Below the pieces are notes generated by a model. That model worked only from the letters and a program-made list of their open reading frames with translations. It ran no database searches and had not been told where the DNA came from. Positions 61,463 through 64,000 of a DNA stretch of 64,000 nucleotides are shown here, in pieces. The stretch is taken from NCBI RefSeq assembly GCF_030816505.1, contig NZ_JAUSYB010000001.1, positions 1,178,001-1,242,000 of the forward strand, written 5' to 3'. A program made the position numbers and the translations under genes. The stretch's first letter is position 1, and each line of letters opens with the position of its first letter. This DNA is from Microbacterium sp. W4I20 (GTDB lineage: Bacteria; Actinomycetota; Actinomycetes; Actinomycetales; Microbacteriaceae).

Positions 61463-63556
61463 ATGAAAGTGCACCAGGACAACTCGATCTCCGAAGAACC
61501 GATCAGCGACGCCGACCTGATCCTCCGCACCCGCTCGGGTGACACGGAGGCATTCGGGGAACTCTGGCGACGCCACTACCCGTCCGGCCTCTCGGTCGCG
61601 CGCTCGGTGACCTCGTCGATCGATCCGGACGACCTCGTCCAGGAGTCCTACACGCGCATCTACCAGGCCATCATCAAGGGCGGCGGCCCCAACGGATCGT
61701 TCCGCGCGTACCTCTTCACGAGCATCCGCAACACTGCCGCGGTCTGGGGACGCTCCCGTCGCGAGACCGCGATCGACGAGCTCGACACGGTGGCCGATCC
61801 CGACAGCACCGATCAGGCCGCCAACGAGGCGCTCGACCGCAGCCTCACGGCTCAGGCCTTCCGCAGCCTCCCTTCCCGTTGGCAGGAGGTGCTCTGGTAC
61901 ACCGAGATCGAGCAGATGAAGCCGCAGGATGTGGCTCCGTTGCTCGGCATGAAGTCCGGAGCGGTGTCCCAGCTGGCATTCCGTGCCCGGGAAGGCCTCC
62001 GCGAGGCGTGGATCCAGGCGCACCTGCGCAGCGCGGCACCCGGCTCGGACTGTCAGTGGACCATCGAGCATCTCGGCGCATACTCGCGCGGTAACCTCGG
62101 CACCCGCGATCACAAGCGTCTCGAACTGCACCTCGACGAGTGCGCGCGATGCATGATCGTCGCCGCCGAGGCGAAGGACGTCTCCACCCGACTCGCCCTC
62201 GTGCTGCTCCCCCTCGTGCTCGGCGTGACCGGCGCGGCCGGATACCTGGCGACGTTGCAGGGCGGAGGCGCTCCCCTCGTGGCTCTCGCCGCCATGCCGA
62301 GTGACATCCCGAACGGTGTCTTCGCCGGTGACCTCGGAGCGGGTGCTGCCGCGGGCAGCGCCACCGCGTCGAGCACCGGTGCCGGGTCGGGCGGTGCTGC
62401 CGGTTCGGGCAGCGCGGCCCTCGTCGGGAGTGCCGGCGCCTCCGGCGGCATCCTCACCGGCATGGGAGCCCTCGTCGGCATCGGCTCCGCCGCACTGGTC
62501 GTCGCCGGCGTCGTCGCGGCCGCCACGATCATCCCCGGCCTCGCAGGCGTGGGGCCCACCGCCTCTCTGCCCAGCGCCGGAGACGTCGACTCCTCGTCGA
62601 TCACCACCGACGTGGGTCCCGACGACTCGCTCGATCTGGAAGAGCCGATCATCATCGATGAACCGGTCGTCCAGCCGGAGCAGGAACCCGTCGTGCCGGT
62701 CGAGGAGGAGGCCGCGCCGCCGAGTCCGGAGCACACGGGTCCGGTCACCGCGCCCCCGACGATTCCCGCGGCGCCGGCTCCCCCGGTCGTGATCGATCCG
62801 GAAGAGCCCGGAACCGGAGAACCCGGCACCGGCGAACCCGGAACCGGAGAACCCGGCACCGGCGAACCCGGAACCGGAGAACCCGGCACCGGAGAGCCGG
62901 GAACGGGCGAACCAGGGACGGAAGAGCCCGGGACCGGCACCGGAGAGCCGTCGGATCCGACCGTTCCGCCCGTCTGGGCGACGGCCGACATCTGGATCGA
63001 TACGAACCTCAAGACTCATTTCAGCGTGCCGATCACCGGTGCCCCGGGAACCACGGTGGAGGCGCTGCTCAACGACAGTGCTGACGGCGGCGGCCAGGTT
63101 GTCCTCGATGCCAACGGCGCCGGCATCATCGACCTCCGTCCTGACCTGGCTCAGATCCTCCGGTTGTCGACCACCAAGGTCACGTTCCGCTACGTGCTCG
63201 CCACCGGGCCTGGACCGTCCGTCGACACGACGCTTCGAGCGCTCAGCGGTGTCGACATCGATGCGCTCCTCGTCCTTGAGTCCGAGAGTGCGACGACCGA
63301 CGACCCGGGAGTCCTCGCGGAGGCTGCGGACGACTCCGCTGTCGAGCCGACGCCTGCGCCGGCAGAGAAGGCCGTGCCGGCTGAGACGACGGCGCCCGCC
63401 GCGCCGGTAGCACCGGCTGAACCCGTGGCCCCGGCCGTACCGGCGCCTCCCGCGGAGCCTGCTCCGGTGGCGGCCCCGACCGCGCCCATCGACACGACTC
63501 CGGCCGCGACCGAGCCCGCACCTGCACCGGCCGAGGAGTCCGCGCCCGCCGAATAG
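61463..63556 (+). CDS. ECF-type sigma factor with fused zinc finger, membrane segments and Pro-rich tail
   Basis: A 697-residue protein. Residues about 15-90 are sigma region 2 (DPDDLVQESYTRIYQ) and 125-185 are region 4 (QDVAPLLGMKSGAVSQLAFRAREGL). An anti-sigma-like zinc finger follows (HKRLELHLDECARC, about 218-231), then hydrophobic segments near 238-262 and 335-362 around a Gly/Ala/Ser-rich stretch. Next are a Pro/Glu-rich region with GEPGT repeats, a beta-rich domain (about 505-610) and an Ala/Pro tail. It recalls actinobacterial ECF groups with C-terminal extensions. Start codon support is weak. Confidence 0.88.
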   Translation: MKVHQDNSISEEPISDADLILRTRSGDTEAFGELWRRHYPSGLSVARSVTSSIDPDDLVQESYTRIYQAIIKGGGPNGSFRAYLFTSIRNTAAVWGRSRRETAIDELDTVADPDSTDQAANEALDRSLTAQAFRSLPSRWQEVLWYTEIEQMKPQDVAPLLGMKSGAVSQLAFRAREGLREAWIQAHLRSAAPGSDCQWTIEHLGAYSRGNLGTRDHKRLELHLDECARCMIVAAEAKDVSTRLALVLLPLVLGVTGAAGYLATLQGGGAPLVALAAMPSDIPNGVFAGDLGAGAAAGSATASSTGAGSGGAAGSGSAALVGSAGASGGILTGMGALVGIGSAALVVAGVVAAATIIPGLAGVGPTASLPSAGDVDSSSITTDVGPDDSLDLEEPIIIDEPVVQPEQEPVVPVEEEAAPPSPEHTGPVTAPPTIPAAPAPPVVIDPEEPGTGEPGTGEPGTGEPGTGEPGTGEPGTGEPGTGEPGTEEPGTGTGEPSDPTVPPVWATADIWIDTNLKTHFSVPITGAPGTTVEALLNDSADGGGQVVLDANGAGIIDLRPDLAQILRLSTTKVTFRYVLATGPGPSVDTTLRALSGVDIDALLVLESESATTDDPGVLAEAADDSAVEPTPAPAEKAVPAETTAPAAPVAPAEPVAPAVPAPPAEPAPVAAPTAPIDTTPAATEPAPAPAEESAPAE
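62811..62950 (+). repeat. 15-bp tandem repeat encoding GEPGT
   Basis: About eight to nine in-frame copies of a 15-bp unit (type GGAACCGGCGAACCC) encode GEPGT repeats in the Pro-rich region of the sigma fusion. Copies alternate between two codon versions, which suggests expansion of a 30-bp pair. Copy number is likely variable between strains. Confidence 0.9.
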
Positions 63557-63559
63557 ACT
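63554..63559 (+). promoter_or_regulatory. Leaderless -10 element TAGACT
   Basis: TAGACT ends six bases before the ATG at 63566. Its first three bases are also the stop codon of the sigma-factor gene. Confidence 0.6.
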
Positions 63560-63565
63560 GGATGC

Positions 63566-63937
63566 ATGTCCCAGGATTCCGCACCCGTCCCCGGCGTCGC
63601 CCGTCCGGTCATCACCGTTCTCGATATCGTCCGCGTCGTGGTCCTGGTCGTCGCGGTGGCATCCCTCGTCCTCTGGGGTTTCGCCAGTTCGACCCTCCCC
63701 TGGAACCTGATCCTGGGCATCGGCGTTCCGATCGTCGTGATCCTGTTGTGGGCCGTCTTCCTCTCGCCCCGGCCGGTTCTCAGCGTCCACCCCTTCCTGC
63801 GCGCGGTCGTCGAGTTGTTCATCTACGTCGGTGTCACGATCGCATGGTGGTCGATGGGACAGGCGCTCATCGGTTCGGCCTTCGCGCTCGTGGCGATCGT
63901 CGCCGGCGTCCTCAGCGGCCGACGCGCACTCGCCTGA
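63566..63937 (+). CDS. DUF2568-type membrane protein (YrdB-like)
   Basis: A 123-residue protein with about four hydrophobic segments and a short cytoplasmic N-terminus, matching small YrdB/DUF2568 membrane proteins of unknown function. It is transcribed from its own leaderless-type promoter that overlaps the stop codon of the sigma gene, so it may be expressed apart from it. Confidence 0.75.
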   Translation: MSQDSAPVPGVARPVITVLDIVRVVVLVVAVASLVLWGFASSTLPWNLILGIGVPIVVILLWAVFLSPRPVLSVHPFLRAVVELFIYVGVTIAWWSMGQALIGSAFALVAIVAGVLSGRRALA

Positions 63938-63947
63938 GCAGCGCATC

Positions 63948-64000
63948 ATGAGCGCACTCCCGCTGCTGCAGCAGTCGCTCGGCGGCCTCGTCGACGTCAG
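63948..64000 (+). CDS. Possible start of a further gene, cut by the window edge
   Basis: An ATG opens a frame with strong G/C third positions (MSALPLLQQSLGGLVDV) that runs off the window. No ribosome-binding site is evident. A minus-strand frame ending near 63913 is a weaker alternative. Nothing more can be said. Confidence 0.35.
   Translation, partial: MSALPLLQQSLGGLVDV

Noticed and set aside
62811..62950. Regular repeats that could suggest a CRISPR array
   Set aside because: Units are 15 bp with no spacers, lie in frame inside a coding region and encode GEPGT.
61376..63949. 857-residue open frame on the minus strand
   Set aside because: It is antisense to the sigma-factor fusion and owes its length to Gly/Pro/Ala-rich coding; the composition is Asp/Arg/Gly-rich without any domain.
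63913..64000. Minus-strand gene end overlapping the DUF2568 gene
   Set aside because: The frame is plausible but has weaker third-position G/C than the plus-strand frame, and it overlaps a good gene; too little sequence remains to decide.

Overview
The window reads as one continuous stretch of a high-GC actinobacterial chromosome, most likely Microbacteriaceae (Microbacterium-like). This rests on strong G/C preference at third codon positions, a GTP-type PEP carboxykinase, a GapB-type 482-residue GAPDH, a ZTP riboswitch on glyA-folD, many ATGA/GTGA-coupled genes, and a recurring TANNNT -10 element placed six bases before the start codon (leaderless genes). The family assignment is inference. 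No rRNA, tRNA, CRISPR, prophage or transposase gene was seen.

Layout. 1-11.9 kb holds central carbon and housekeeping genes: the end of an ABC exporter, a DUF4232 membrane protein, pckG divergent from a RamB/ScfR-like regulator, an AlkZ-like protein, gapB, a paired SMR efflux system, an SDR, a HAD phosphatase and a TetR regulator. 12.0-21.4 kb holds an Lrp regulator divergent from an eight-gene translationally coupled run: E1alpha, E1beta and E2 of a 2-oxoacid dehydrogenase, followed directly by the lower phenylacetate pathway (thiolase, hydratase, 3-hydroxyacyl-CoA dehydrogenase, paaZ, paaI). 21.4-28.1 kb holds a lipoprotein and the PTS-dependent dihydroxyacetone kinase operon dhaKLM with a divergent IclR regulator. 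DhaM carries a complete Enzyme I. 28.2-30.8 kb holds a RecQ-type helicase fused to a phosphoribosyltransferase and a small acidic protein.

30.9-35.5 kb is paaABCDE-paaG (phenylacetyl-CoA epoxidase and ring-opening isomerase) behind a PaaR-like operator. 35.6-41.3 kb holds a P-loop kinase, a LigB-type ATP-dependent DNA ligase, a phosphoribosyltransferase, a ThDP enzyme, a Nudix protein and a VOC protein. 41.5-53.7 kb is a second aromatic island: a MobA-like flavin hydroxylase divergent from its IclR regulator, an MHS-family transporter, then a homoprotocatechuate meta-cleavage operon (FAH-RraA fusion, GntR regulator, HpaE, HpaD, HpaH, HpaI) and an MFS exporter. 53.7-64 kb holds two uncharacterised genes, the ZTP-riboswitch operon glyA-folD, a vapBC-like toxin-antitoxin pair, hexosaminidase-nagA, a sigma factor fused to a zinc finger, membrane segments and a large Pro-rich tail, a DUF2568 membrane protein and a cut-off reading frame.

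Taken together, the window describes a soil or plant-associated heterotroph that degrades phenylacetate, hydroxyphenylacetate or hydroxybenzoate, branched-chain or aryl 2-oxoacids, glycerol or dihydroxyacetone, and amino sugars. Pck and GapB supply gluconeogenesis from the resulting TCA intermediates.

Overlaid on the genes are dispersed short repeats. Eight imperfect palindromes, each spanning exactly 61 bp from outer motif to outer motif, lie between genes. Short 'CTTCGACAGGCTCAGGGA' and 'GAGCGAGCGCAGCGAGAC' type units sit at gene boundaries and are translated inside paaZ, paaC, paaD and the FAH-RraA linker.
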